A DNA stretch of 64,000 nucleotides, taken from the NCBI RefSeq assembly GCF_004358095.2, contig NZ_SMZJ02000003.1, positions 1-64,000 on the forward strand. Reading direction: 5' to 3'. Made by a program: the position numbers and the translations under genes. Position 1 is the stretch's first letter, and the number at the start of each line of letters is the position of its first letter. The stretch is from Seonamhaeicola sediminis (GTDB lineage Bacteria; Bacteroidota; Bacteroidia; Flavobacteriales; Flavobacteriaceae). Positions 53,008 to 62,406 of this stretch are shown one piece after another. The notes beneath the pieces were generated by a model. The model saw only the letters and a program-made list of their open reading frames with translations. It did not search any database and was not told the origin of the DNA.

Positions 53008-54540
53008 TTAATTAAGTTCTATCTTTTTTACACCTTTATAACCCCCTGCTTGTACACCAATACTTTCTAGAGCGAATTTGGAAGGGTCAAATGTCTTATT
53101 TGGTATAGGTATTACAGCATTAGATTCAGCTATACGATTTTCAATTATTTTATCTAGTTCGATTATTTTTTCAGGGTATACCTCAGAAAGGTCATTTTGT
53201 TCGCCAATATCCCATTTTAAGTTATAAAGTCGATAACCGTGTTTAAAATCTTTACCTAAGTGAAAGATTCGAATTAATTTCCAATCTCCTGAACGAACAG
53301 AAATTGAAGCCGGCAACCAATCTGGTACCTTTGGTTGATGAGGAAAAAATGTAATAATCCCATCTCTTTCGATGGTTTCTCCTTTTAACGTAGGTGTTAT
53401 ATCCATACCATCAACAATATGATCTTTGGGCAGAGGTATATTTGTTAGATTTAAAAGTGTTGGATAAAAATCTATAGATTGGATTATTTGATCTGATTTT
53501 GTTCTAGGAGTTGCTACACCTGGACAAGATATTATAGTTGGTACTCTAATACCGCCCTCATACAAGGTTGCTTTCCCCCCTCGTAAAGGCCTATTACTTG
53601 TTGGTGGAGTAATATATTTTTCTCCTGAGGGTAAAAAATCAATGATGCCATTATACATGTTTCCACCGTTGTCACTTGTAAAAACAATAATGGTATTATC
53701 TGCAAGACCTAATCTGTCAATCTCATCTAACAATCTCCCTACTGCTTGGTCTAAAGAATGTATCATAGCTGCATATGTAGAAGAATGTTGCAAATCTGTT
53801 AGGTCTACTTTAGAACTATAATATTTTTTTAAGGTTTCTTTGGCATCAAAAGGGGCATGTACAGAAAATTGCCAGTAGTTCATAAAAAAAGGTTTAGACT
53901 TATCTACATTTCTTAACCAAGAAACAGCTTCCTCTGCCATTCTATCCTCTATATGTTCTTGGGCATATTTTTCTTTAAAACTAGGGTATTTCCAAGGAGC
54001 CACAAAACTCTCTGCAGGCCCAGGACCTGGCCAATGCGGTATATCAATATCAAAACCATGTTGCAACGGAGAATACGGTTCTCTTCCTAAATGCCACTTT
54101 CCAAAATGTGCCGTAGAATAGCCTGCCTTTTTAAATTGCTTTACTAAAGTGGGGAGTTTATTATCTAATCGCGATACCGAAATACAATTTACTGCCTTAT
54201 TCTCACTATTTGGGTTTTCTTCAAGCGATGCCTTAAGCAATTCTTTTTCTAGGTGTGCTGTTGGCGCGGTAATACCTGTTCGTAAAGGTGTTTGCCCTGT
54301 TAAAATACTAGACCTAGTTGGAGAACACAAAGGGCTTGCGGCATAGGCATTAGTATACGTTACGCCTCTTGCTGCTAATCGTTCTAAATTTGGCGTTTCG
54401 TAGAATTTAGTATTTCCGTATAAGGTTACATCGCTCCACCCTAAATCATCGGCTAAAATAAATACAACATTTGGTTTATCTTGTGCATTAGAATTTACAG
54501 TTAAGATGAATACAAAAAGTAAAAAAAATAGTTTTTTCAT
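53008..54540 (-). CDS. Exported sulfatase (arylsulfatase type, formylglycine-dependent)
   Basis: I start at the ATG at 54540 (510 residues), which opens a clean signal peptide (about 1-19, NSNAQ); the frame is open 11 codons further. The sulfatase signature is CSPTRSSILTG with Cys72, the residue oxidised to formylglycine by an FGE or anSME maturase. Metal-binding ADDLGWSD (30-37) and the FTSDNGG segment are intact. It would remove sulfate esters from a polysaccharide, probably in the periplasm. It sits between the GntR gene and the divergent GH78 rhamnosidase, which suggests a rhamnose-containing sulfated glycan such as ulvan; this is inferred from context only. Confidence 0.94.
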   Translation of the reverse strand: MKKLFFLLFVFILTVNSNAQDKPNVVFILADDLGWSDVTLYGNTKFYETPNLERLAARGVTYTNAYAASPLCSPTRSSILTGQTPLRTGITAPTAHLEKELLKASLEENPNSENKAVNCISVSRLDNKLPTLVKQFKKAGYSTAHFGKWHLGREPYSPLQHGFDIDIPHWPGPGPAESFVAPWKYPSFKEKYAQEHIEDRMAEEAVSWLRNVDKSKPFFMNYWQFSVHAPFDAKETLKKYYSSKVDLTDLQHSSTYAAMIHSLDQAVGRLLDEIDRLGLADNTIIVFTSDNGGNMYNGIIDFLPSGEKYITPPTSNRPLRGGKATLYEGGIRVPTIISCPGVATPRTKSDQIIQSIDFYPTLLNLTNIPLPKDHIVDGMDITPTLKGETIERDGIITFFPHQPKVPDWLPASISVRSGDWKLIRIFHLGKDFKHGYRLYNLKWDIGEQNDLSEVYPEKIIELDKIIENRIAESNAVIPIPNKTFDPSKFALESIGVQAGGYKGVKKIELN

Positions 54541-54997
54541 TATGTCATTTTTAAAAATCTCAACTAAATCCATTCATTAATCTTTACAATTTAGCTGTAA
54601 CAATATTAATATAAATGAAATGAAAAAGCATCCTGTTGCTTCTGTGAGAAGAACATGTCTTTTTATTTTTTGGTTTAGGTAAAGATTTAATCTTGAAATC
54701 TTAAATCATGATTTTTACTGACATCAAAACTTAAGTGTTTCACAAAGTACTTATAGGTATCCCTGTTGAGTTTAATTTAGTGATATACCCCATTTCATCT
54801 TTAGTGTATATTTTGTAAAGTATCTATTTTCTGTAGGTTTTATAGAAATAAAATTTCTTTCTCCTAGCATCAAAAAGCGCCTATTTATATGAATTTCCAA
54901 CAGAAACGACAGGATGCAAAAATCTATTTTTAGTAATAAGTTTGTTGAACTAAAATCATTTCTTAATAATTCTTTAGTAATTAATTAAAAAAGATAA
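54541..54997. other. Divergent control region of sulfatase and rhamnosidase genes
   Basis: 457 bp without a gene. It contains the plus-strand -7 element (54937-54944) and, at 54783-54791, ATATACCCC, the reverse complement of the GGGGTATAT word found in the repeat before the GntR regulator (52800-52808). A looser relative, GGTATCCCTG, is at 54755-54764. Confidence 0.5.
54937..54944 (+). promoter_or_regulatory. -7 promoter element of the rhamnosidase operon
   Basis: TAAGTTTG, an exact TAnnTTTG match, lies 53 bases before the ATG at 54998. Confidence 0.55.
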
Positions 54998-57829
54998 ATG
55001 AAAAAAATCACACTCATATTTCTATCAATAATTCTGCTTCATTCTTGTTCAAAAGAAGCAGAGGATAACATTTCAATAAGCAAAATAACTGTTAATTATT
55101 TTGAAAGTCCAATAGGTATTGATGATCCAAATCCTAGTATTAGTTGGACAATGTCATCTAACGGAAGAAACAAAAAACAAACTGCCTACCAAATTAAAGT
55201 AGCAAGTTTAAAGGAATCATTAAATACTGACGACAACACACTCTGGGATACTGGGAAATTAGTGTCAGCACAAAATTCACAAGTACGCTATGCAGGTAAA
55301 GAATTGCAATCTGGACAACATTGCTATTTTAAAGTTAGAATTTGGGATGAAAATGATGTTGCTTCATCTTGGAGTGAAGTAAGTATATGGACCATGGGAT
55401 TACTAAATAAGTCTGATTGGAAAGCAAAATGGATTGGTTATAAAACAACTGATAAAAACAAAAAAGACACTTTACATTTACCGCCTCCGCCATATTTACG
55501 AAAATCATTTACCACCAAAGCCAACCTAAAAAATGCTACGCTTTACGTAACGGCACTTGGTGCTTTTGAGATGTCTTTGAATGGTAAAAAAATAGGTGAA
55601 GATTTTTTAACACCTGGTTGGAGTGACTACAATAAACGTATTTATTATAAAACTTACAACGTAACTTCTCATTTAAACGAAGGAGAAAATACCATAGGTG
55701 CTATATTAGGAGATGCTTGGTATGCTGGTTATGTAGGTCCAAAAGTATTATCTAAACCTAGAAACAGAGAGTTATATGGTTTGCATCCTGGATTGCTTTC
55801 ACAACTAGAAATTGAATACGATAATGGCGAAAAAGATATTATAACTTCTGATGAAAGTTGGAAAGCTAATGAAGGGCCTCTCATTTATGCCGATTTACTT
55901 ATGGGGGTAGCCTATAACGCTAATTTAGAACTTCCAAATTGGAATACTACCAATTACGATGATAAAGATTGGAAACCTGTGTTCATCCACAAAGGCACAG
56001 AAGGTGTTATTCAGGCCTACTCAGGGAACAGCATACAAGTATATAATGAAATTGAACCCATTGAAATTACCGAGCCTAAAAAAGACACGTACATTTTTAA
56101 TTTAGGTCAAAACTTTGCAGGACATGCAAGACTACAAGTTAAAGGAAACAAAAACGATACCATAGTTATCCGTTTTGGAGAAAGGTTACATGATGATGGT
56201 AGATTAATGACCGAAAATTTAAGGTTTGCGCGCGCTACAGACACCTATATTTTAAAAGGCGAAGGCACTGAAGTTTGGGAGCCTAAATTTACATATCATG
56301 GGTTTCAATATGTTGAAGTTACAGGTCTTAAAACAAAACCTAGTAAAAAAACAATTACAGGTATCCCTTTTGGGTCATCAATCCCTTTTGAAAGTTCGTT
56401 CACTTCTTCTGATGAGGTTTTAAATAAAATGTATCAAAATGTGGTATGGACACAACATTCTAATTTTATGGAAGTACCTACAGATAGTCCGCAACGCGAT
56501 GAGCGTTTGGGGTGGCTCGGAGACGTACAAATCTTCTCTAGGTCTGCACTTTACAATGCTAACATAGGTGCGTTTAATACAAAATGGTTTGCAGATGTTC
56601 GTGACGCGCAATATGATAATGGGCCTTATGCTGTTTTTGCGCCTCGACCATACCCTAAGTTGGTTTGGTATTCTCCAGGGTGGATGGAAGCTGGTGTAAT
56701 GGTGCCTTACAACACGTATAAATTCTACAATGACACAAAAATTATAGAAAGCCATTATGAATCTATGACCCGATTCATGGATTATCACATAGAAAAAAGT
56801 AAAGCGCATAAGTTTTACCCAGAGCATTCTTGGGCAGACGCAAAACCTGAAGGTGGTTTTGGAGATTGGTTGTCTATGACGGACAAGCACCTTTCACATG
56901 ATATACTTGCATCTATGCATTATCAATATGCGTTAAAGATTATGTCTGAAATGAGTGGTGCTATTGGCAAGCAAGAAAAGGCAAACTATTATGAGGCCTT
57001 ATATAACGAATCGGTTAGCGCATTTATAAAGCACTATATAGATGAAGATGGAAAGTTTCAAATAGATGAAGCTGTTTACGGAAAAGCGAAAGGCTATTTT
57101 GAAGGAGAAAGAGGCTTTACAGGTCATACACAATCAGCGTATGCAACAGCTATTTATTTTGATTTATTACCTCTAGAACTAAAAGAAAAAGCAGGAAAAC
57201 ATCTTGTGGATTTATTAGCTAAAAACAATAATCTGCCATCTTCAGGTATTTTAGGGATCAGGCAATTATTACCAGCGTTATCCTCTATCGGACGCTCTGA
57301 TTTGGCTTATGAAATTCTGTTAAAAAAGGATTATCCTAGTTGGGGATTCCAAGTAAAAAATGGCGCTACAACAATTTGGGAACGATGGAATAGCTACACA
57401 CCAGAAAATGGTTTTAACGGAGAAATGAATGCCGAAATGAACTCTTTTAATCACTATGCTTTTGGTGCTTTTTCTCAATTCTTATTTAGTGATATAGCAG
57501 GAATCAATACAAAAGATGCTGGTTTTAGCAACATAGTAATAAAGCCAAAATTAGGTAATAAGGCATTGACAAGTGTTAACGCTAAATACGCTTCTATCAA
57601 TGGGGATATTGTTTCTTCTTGGTCAATTGATGGTTCAAGTTTTAATCTAGAATTAGATATACCAGTAAACACCTCAGCTAACGTTTACTTACCATCTAAA
57701 AAGGGAAGCGTTGTATCTGAATCTGGTAGTAAAATTGATTCAAAATTTATAAAGTTCTTAAAACAAGAAGGAGAATATAAGGTTTATGAAATCGGATCTG
57801 GAAGTTACAAGTTTAAATCTGAGATATAA
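54998..57829 (+). CDS. Alpha-L-rhamnosidase, GH78 family lipoprotein
   Basis: A 943-residue lipoprotein (lipobox with Cys17 in ILLHSCSK), likely at the outer membrane. In order: an Ig-like N-terminal domain (about 25-135), the Bac_rhamnosid_N carbohydrate domain (about 160-330), a beta-sandwich, an (alpha/alpha)6 barrel (about 450-810) and a C-terminal beta-domain. The GH78 catalytic signature DSPQRDERLGWLGDVQ lies near residue 500, with Glu of DERLGW as the expected acid. It releases terminal alpha-L-rhamnose from oligosaccharides. It begins a plus-strand run that continues to at least 63801. Confidence 0.96.
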   Translation: MKKITLIFLSIILLHSCSKEAEDNISISKITVNYFESPIGIDDPNPSISWTMSSNGRNKKQTAYQIKVASLKESLNTDDNTLWDTGKLVSAQNSQVRYAGKELQSGQHCYFKVRIWDENDVASSWSEVSIWTMGLLNKSDWKAKWIGYKTTDKNKKDTLHLPPPPYLRKSFTTKANLKNATLYVTALGAFEMSLNGKKIGEDFLTPGWSDYNKRIYYKTYNVTSHLNEGENTIGAILGDAWYAGYVGPKVLSKPRNRELYGLHPGLLSQLEIEYDNGEKDIITSDESWKANEGPLIYADLLMGVAYNANLELPNWNTTNYDDKDWKPVFIHKGTEGVIQAYSGNSIQVYNEIEPIEITEPKKDTYIFNLGQNFAGHARLQVKGNKNDTIVIRFGERLHDDGRLMTENLRFARATDTYILKGEGTEVWEPKFTYHGFQYVEVTGLKTKPSKKTITGIPFGSSIPFESSFTSSDEVLNKMYQNVVWTQHSNFMEVPTDSPQRDERLGWLGDVQIFSRSALYNANIGAFNTKWFADVRDAQYDNGPYAVFAPRPYPKLVWYSPGWMEAGVMVPYNTYKFYNDTKIIESHYESMTRFMDYHIEKSKAHKFYPEHSWADAKPEGGFGDWLSMTDKHLSHDILASMHYQYALKIMSEMSGAIGKQEKANYYEALYNESVSAFIKHYIDEDGKFQIDEAVYGKAKGYFEGERGFTGHTQSAYATAIYFDLLPLELKEKAGKHLVDLLAKNNNLPSSGILGIRQLLPALSSIGRSDLAYEILLKKDYPSWGFQVKNGATTIWERWNSYTPENGFNGEMNAEMNSFNHYAFGAFSQFLFSDIAGINTKDAGFSNIVIKPKLGNKALTSVNAKYASINGDIVSSWSIDGSSFNLELDIPVNTSANVYLPSKKGSVVSESGSKIDSKFIKFLKQEGEYKVYEIGSGSYKFKSEI

Positions 57830-57846
57830 TTTTTATTTCTAAGAGG

Positions 57847-59559
57847 TTGAACAGTATCAAGACAGTATTTAAAACAAGATTCTTCTACATTTTACTATTA
57901 GTAGTAGTGCTTTGCAACTGTAAATCAGAGCCAAAACATGAATATAGTAGTACTATAAGTATTAACACGGAGGACATACAAAACGGAAAATTAATTTTTG
58001 AGGAAAAATGTAGTCACTGCCATAACTTTAAAAAGGACGCCATAGGGCCTAATCTTAGTGGGATTACAAAAGAAGTTAGTGAAGCGTGGATAAAAGAATT
58101 TATTAAGAACCCATTTAAGATGATATCTCAAAAGGATCCAAGGGCAAAAGCTTTACATCAAAAATATAAAACATTTATGCCGGAGTTTTCATATTTATCC
58201 GAAAAGGAATTTGACGAACTTCTAAGTTACATGAATTCTTATTTAAAGAAGGAAGCGCCTGGTAATAAAAATTTAGAAGACGTTATAGACAACCCAATTA
58301 AAGACACGCTCGTTTATTCTGAAGCTAAAGCTCATATAGAGTTTGTAGCCCAAGTACCTGCTTCTTCGAAAAACGGTCCCTTAGCTCGAATAAATAAGAT
58401 GGCATGCACTACTAATACGGAGCGCGTTTTTATTAACGATTTAAGAGGAATGCTTTATGAATTGAAAGGTGATAAGCCAGAATTATATGCTTCAATCTCT
58501 AAATATCACGATAGTTTTATGCCTGAACCAGGACTAGGTACTGGGTTTGGGAGTTTTGCTTTTCATCCAGACTTTTCAAAAAACGGATTGTTTTATACTG
58601 CACATTCAGAAAAATTACATAAAGCAAAAGCTGATTTTTCGCTTCCAGATAGTATTCCTGTAAAACTACAATGGGTTATTAAAGAATGGAAAAGTAAAGA
58701 CCCAAAAAGTTCAGTTTTTGAAGGTTCAATTCGAGAGCTTTTGCGTATTGATTTTGTTACTATAATGCATGGTATTCAAGAAATTACTTTTAATCCACAT
58801 AGCTCAAAAGATGATCCAGACTATGGCATGCTATACATTGGTGTTGGAGATGGAGGTAGTGTTGCTTATGGTTTTCCAAAAATAGCCTTACATGATGGGG
58901 CTCAAGTTTGGGGCACAATTTTGAGAATAGACCCTAGGGGCAATAATAGTGATAATGGTAAATACGGCGTTCCAAAAGATAATCCGTTTGTAAATGCAAA
59001 TAACAAGAAAAGGGAAGTTTGGGTTTATGGGTTACGAAACCCTAATAGAATTTGCTGGAATGCAGAAGGACAAATGTATGCCAGCGATATTGGGCATAAT
59101 ATAGCGGAGGAAGTAAACATTATAGAACCAGGTAAGTTTTATGGCTGGCCTATTAGAGAAGGTAGGTTTTTAGTAGACCCTAATGGAAATCAAAGTTTAG
59201 CGTATCCTTTACCAGATAACGATGCCGATTTTGGTGTTACATATCCTGTAATTCAATATGATCATGATGATGGTTCAGCTATTAGCGGGGGGTTCTTTTC
59301 TAATACAGCTACATTTAAGGGGAAATACATTTTTGGAGATATTCCAGAGGGTACTGTTTATATAGCAGATCTTTCAGAAGCCAACACTGACAAAAGGAAT
59401 ATTAAAAAGTTGAATATAGTTTTTAAAGGAAAGCAAACAGATTTTGGACAGCTTACCAATAAACGTCGTATAGACCTTAGGTTAGGTCAAGATTGTGATG
59501 GAAACATGTATATGTTTACCAAAGCAGATGGGAAGATTTATAGAATGATTAATGAATAG
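57847..59559 (+). CDS. Lipoprotein fusing cytochrome c to a PQQ-type sugar dehydrogenase propeller
   Basis: A 570-residue predicted lipoprotein (VVLCNC, Cys23 or Cys25). Residues about 40-135 form a c-type cytochrome with CSHCH at 55-59 and a probable Met112 ligand (FMPEF). Residues about 150-570 match the glucose/sorbosone dehydrogenase (GSDH) beta-propeller (GFGSFAFHPDFSKNG, WVYGLRNPNRICWN, SDIGHNIAEEVNII). Such propellers oxidise aldoses with PQQ and pass electrons to cytochromes; here donor and acceptor are on one chain. The sugar is unknown; rhamnose is suggested by the operon. The start is TTG, the only plausible one, 17 bases after the rhamnosidase stop. Confidence 0.88.
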   Translation: MNSIKTVFKTRFFYILLLVVVLCNCKSEPKHEYSSTISINTEDIQNGKLIFEEKCSHCHNFKKDAIGPNLSGITKEVSEAWIKEFIKNPFKMISQKDPRAKALHQKYKTFMPEFSYLSEKEFDELLSYMNSYLKKEAPGNKNLEDVIDNPIKDTLVYSEAKAHIEFVAQVPASSKNGPLARINKMACTTNTERVFINDLRGMLYELKGDKPELYASISKYHDSFMPEPGLGTGFGSFAFHPDFSKNGLFYTAHSEKLHKAKADFSLPDSIPVKLQWVIKEWKSKDPKSSVFEGSIRELLRIDFVTIMHGIQEITFNPHSSKDDPDYGMLYIGVGDGGSVAYGFPKIALHDGAQVWGTILRIDPRGNNSDNGKYGVPKDNPFVNANNKKREVWVYGLRNPNRICWNAEGQMYASDIGHNIAEEVNIIEPGKFYGWPIREGRFLVDPNGNQSLAYPLPDNDADFGVTYPVIQYDHDDGSAISGGFFSNTATFKGKYIFGDIPEGTVYIADLSEANTDKRNIKKLNIVFKGKQTDFGQLTNKRRIDLRLGQDCDGNMYMFTKADGKIYRMINE

Positions 59560-59623
59560 TGATGAATTTATACGCGCCGTCAAAACCACTTTGTAGTATA
59601 AATACAATATAATAATCAAGTAT

Positions 59624-60652
59624 ATGGATATGGCATTTTTAGTAGGTGTATTACTCGTAGCATTGGGAGGAATTTTAGAAGGTCTTTTTTCAATACCAGT
59701 TACTAAAGTAAAGACATGGGAGTTTGAGAATATATGGGGGGTTGGGTCGCTTCTTGCACTTTTGTTATTACCCTGGCCTTTGTCATATCTTTTTGTAGAT
59801 AATTTATGGGAATTATATAGCGCTATTCCTAATTCAGTATTAATCAGTGTTATTTCGTGTGGGATTTTATGGGGCATTGGAGGAATATACTGGGGGCGGG
59901 CCATTGCTGCTCTTGGGATGGCTTTAGGTGTATCAATACTTATGGGGCTTATTAACGTTTTTGGCTCAATTGTACCACTATCTGTATTTGAACCTCATAA
60001 ACTCTTAACAACAGGTGGCTATATATTAATATTGGCCATTATTGTAATGATTATAGGTGTAGTAATAATATCAATTGCTGGTCAAAAGAAAGAAGAGGCT
60101 TTAAATACCAAAGACCATAAAAAAACTGGAACATTTCGTATTGGCATCTTATTTTGTTTAGTTTCTGGCATCCTTTCGGCTGCCGTTAATTTTGCATTTA
60201 TTATTGGCACTCCAATAACGGAGGAGGCTTCAAAAATGCAGGTACAAGACTATGCAACAAGTTTTGCAATTTGGAGCCTTGTGTTTACAGCTAATTTTTC
60301 CATTAACACTTTTTTCGGTTTTTATATGATGATGAAAAAAGGAACGCTAAAAAACTTATCTAAAGGCAGTTTTTCTAGAGAGTGGATAGGTGCAATTTTT
60401 ATGGGTTTAGCATGGCCTGGAGGTATTATTATTTATGGTATTGGCGCAAATGCCATGGGACCTTATGGCGCTTATGCAGGCTTTCCAATGATGATATTGG
60501 CATCTATTCTAGCAGGGAATTTAGCAGGTGCTTTAGGTGGCGAATGGAAAAACTCTGGAGTAGCACCTCGCCGAATTATGATAACAGGAATTTTGGTATT
60601 GTGTTTAGCCTTTTCCCTACTGGGATATTCAACTTATGTGATGAATGGATAA
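59624..60652 (+). CDS. rhaT: L-rhamnose/proton symporter
   Basis: A 342-residue inner-membrane transporter with ten hydrophobic segments, the size of the E. coli RhaT (344). It begins FLVGVLLVALGGILEGLFSIP and continues VKTWEFENIWGVGSLLALLLLPW, which are typical of the RhaT family. IWGIGGIYWGRAIAALGMALG follows in the middle. It imports L-rhamnose with H+. It lies 64 bases after the cytochrome-sugar dehydrogenase gene and 23 before the lactonase gene, in the same direction. Its presence fixes L-rhamnose as the probable theme of the run. Confidence 0.94.
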   Translation: MDMAFLVGVLLVALGGILEGLFSIPVTKVKTWEFENIWGVGSLLALLLLPWPLSYLFVDNLWELYSAIPNSVLISVISCGILWGIGGIYWGRAIAALGMALGVSILMGLINVFGSIVPLSVFEPHKLLTTGGYILILAIIVMIIGVVIISIAGQKKEEALNTKDHKKTGTFRIGILFCLVSGILSAAVNFAFIIGTPITEEASKMQVQDYATSFAIWSLVFTANFSINTFFGFYMMMKKGTLKNLSKGSFSREWIGAIFMGLAWPGGIIIYGIGANAMGPYGAYAGFPMMILASILAGNLAGALGGEWKNSGVAPRRIMITGILVLCLAFSLLGYSTYVMNG

Positions 60653-60675
60653 AAGTTTAATATGAAAATAGAACT

Positions 60676-61527
60676 ATGAAAAATTCATCAATAATTGACG
60701 CGCATATTCATCTATGGGATATAAAGCATTTAAATTATCCTTGGTTAAATCAATTTCCTAAAATCAATAGAACTTTTTCCTTATCAGATTATAATAAGGC
60801 TACAGCAGAACAATCTATTGAAAAAATGATTTTTGTTCAAGCTGAATGCAAACCTTCTCAATTTTTAAAAGAAGTGGAATGGGTTCAAGCACTTTCAGAA
60901 AAGGACGAGAGACTGTCTGCAATAATACCTTGGGCACCTTTACATATAGGAAACGCAGTAGCGGAAGTATTAGAAAAATTTGCAGAAAACCAAAAAATAA
61001 AAGGAGTTAGACAGTTAATACAACCAGAAGAAGATTTAAATTTTTGTATAAGTCCCGATTTTATTGAAGCCGTTAAACTCTTAGGAAAAAACAATCTACA
61101 CTTTGAATTAACTATAGATCCAAAACACTTTCCTGCTGTTTTAAAACTTGTAGAAAAGTGTCATGACACAATATTTATATTAAACCACATAGGTAATCCA
61201 AGTATAGTTAACAAGCAATTATATCCTTGGAGACAACACCTAAAAGCCTTTGCTAATTCTGGACCACACTACTGTAAATTTTCAAACCTAGTCTGTAATG
61301 CCAATTTAGATCTCTGGGATATTGATGATTTGAGACCGTATTCAGATATAGTGATTGATGTTTTTGGTCCGGAAAAATTAATATGGGGTAGCGATTGGCC
61401 TCACGTACTTCGTGCCTCTTCTTGGTCAAAATGGTTTAAAACAGCAGTTTCGTTAACAGAAAGTTTAAGTGAAGAAGAGCGTGATAAAGTTTTTAAAACA
61501 AATGCAATTCGTTTTTATAACCTATAA
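60676..61527 (+). CDS. Amidohydrolase-family sugar lactonase (probable L-rhamnono-lactonase)
   Basis: A 283-residue amidohydrolase-2 (TIM-barrel) protein. The metal-binding HxH is His10/His12 (DAHIHLWD), and the C-terminal WGSDWPHVLR (near 238) carries the conserved Asp. VRQLIQPEED and TIDPKHFPAVL agree with the L-fucono/L-rhamnono-lactonase branch, which opens sugar 1,4- or 1,5-lactones. Directly after rhaT and before an SDR dehydrogenase, it fits hydrolysis of L-rhamnonolactone. The substrate is inferred from context and not read from the sequence. Confidence 0.85.
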   Translation: MKNSSIIDAHIHLWDIKHLNYPWLNQFPKINRTFSLSDYNKATAEQSIEKMIFVQAECKPSQFLKEVEWVQALSEKDERLSAIIPWAPLHIGNAVAEVLEKFAENQKIKGVRQLIQPEEDLNFCISPDFIEAVKLLGKNNLHFELTIDPKHFPAVLKLVEKCHDTIFILNHIGNPSIVNKQLYPWRQHLKAFANSGPHYCKFSNLVCNANLDLWDIDDLRPYSDIVIDVFGPEKLIWGSDWPHVLRASSWSKWFKTAVSLTESLSEEERDKVFKTNAIRFYNL

Positions 61528-61539
61528 AATAATACTGGT

Positions 61540-62385
61540 ATGAGCAATACATTATATAAAAGCAACCATGAATTTGTTCCACAAAGGTTTGAAGGTAAAG
61601 TTACTATTGTTACTGGTGGCGCTTCTGGTTTAGGAAGAGCTATTACAGAAGAATTATGTAAAGAAGGTGGTAAAGTTTTATTTACTGACATAAACGATTT
61701 AGGTAAAATAAAACAAGAGAATGACATTGAAAACAACTACGACACCACATTTTTAATGGGAGATATGGGAGATGAAGAGTTTTGCAAATCCACTATAGAT
61801 GAAACCATAAAAAAATATGGAAGAATTGACTATTTAATAAATAATGCTTTCTCTTTTACTGCAGCAGGCATCAATGCCGAAACTAAAGATTGGATGAGAA
61901 GTTTTAAAGTAGGCCCTTTAGCCTATGCAAAAATGGCACAAGAGGTTTACCCCTATATGAAAAAATCTGGTGGAGGTGCTATTGTAAATATTTCAAGCAT
62001 TTCTGCTCATATTGCTCAAAAAGATAGGTGGACTTATAATGCATCAAAAGGAGCTGTAAACCAATTAACTAAATGCCAAGCTCTAGATTTTGCTCCTCAT
62101 AACATACGAGTAAACAGTATAGATCCTGGTTGGATATGGACTCATGAAACAGATAAAGCTGCTAATCTAGATGGAGGCGGTCGAGAAAAATGGGATCCTA
62201 TCTGGGGACGTTTTCATATGTTAAGACGTATGGGTAACGCTGTAGAAGTGGCAAGACCCGTACTCTTTTTACTAAGCAATGACGCCTCTTTTATTACGGG
62301 CACTAATCTAGCAGTTGATGGAGGCTACCTCTCAATAGGTCCCGAAGGCTTAGGAGAAAACACTATTAATGCAGGATCTCAATAA
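61540..62385 (+). CDS. SDR family dehydrogenase (probable rhamnose-pathway oxidoreductase)
   Basis: A 281-residue short-chain dehydrogenase with all motifs intact: TGGASGLG (about 25-32), NNAFSF, the catalytic Ser in ISSISAH and the Tyr/Lys in YNASK (near 166). It starts 12 bases after the lactonase. Two steps fit: oxidation of L-rhamnose to its lactone, or of 2-keto-3-deoxy-L-rhamnonate to the 2,4-diketo acid. Sequence alone does not decide. Its intact YxxxK contrasts with the kynurenine-cluster SDR. Confidence 0.88.
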   Translation: MSNTLYKSNHEFVPQRFEGKVTIVTGGASGLGRAITEELCKEGGKVLFTDINDLGKIKQENDIENNYDTTFLMGDMGDEEFCKSTIDETIKKYGRIDYLINNAFSFTAAGINAETKDWMRSFKVGPLAYAKMAQEVYPYMKKSGGGAIVNISSISAHIAQKDRWTYNASKGAVNQLTKCQALDFAPHNIRVNSIDPGWIWTHETDKAANLDGGGREKWDPIWGRFHMLRRMGNAVEVARPVLFLLSNDASFITGTNLAVDGGYLSIGPEGLGENTINAGSQ

Positions 62386-62406
62386 TTCAGAATTAAGTTT
62401 AAGATT

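Noticed and set aside
47036-54540. A complete polysaccharide utilisation locus
   Set aside because: HTCS, sulfatase and GH78 are present, but no SusC/SusD pair, so I describe it as a glycan/rhamnose region only.
56420-56890. 156-codon minus-strand ORF in the rhamnosidase gene
   Set aside because: It is antisense to the conserved GH78 catalytic segment, and its Arg/His/Cys-rich composition has no domain.
60382-60660. Plus-strand ORF in another frame of rhaT
   Set aside because: It lies completely in the confirmed rhaT frame, with a Cys/Trp-rich sequence typical of a shadow frame.
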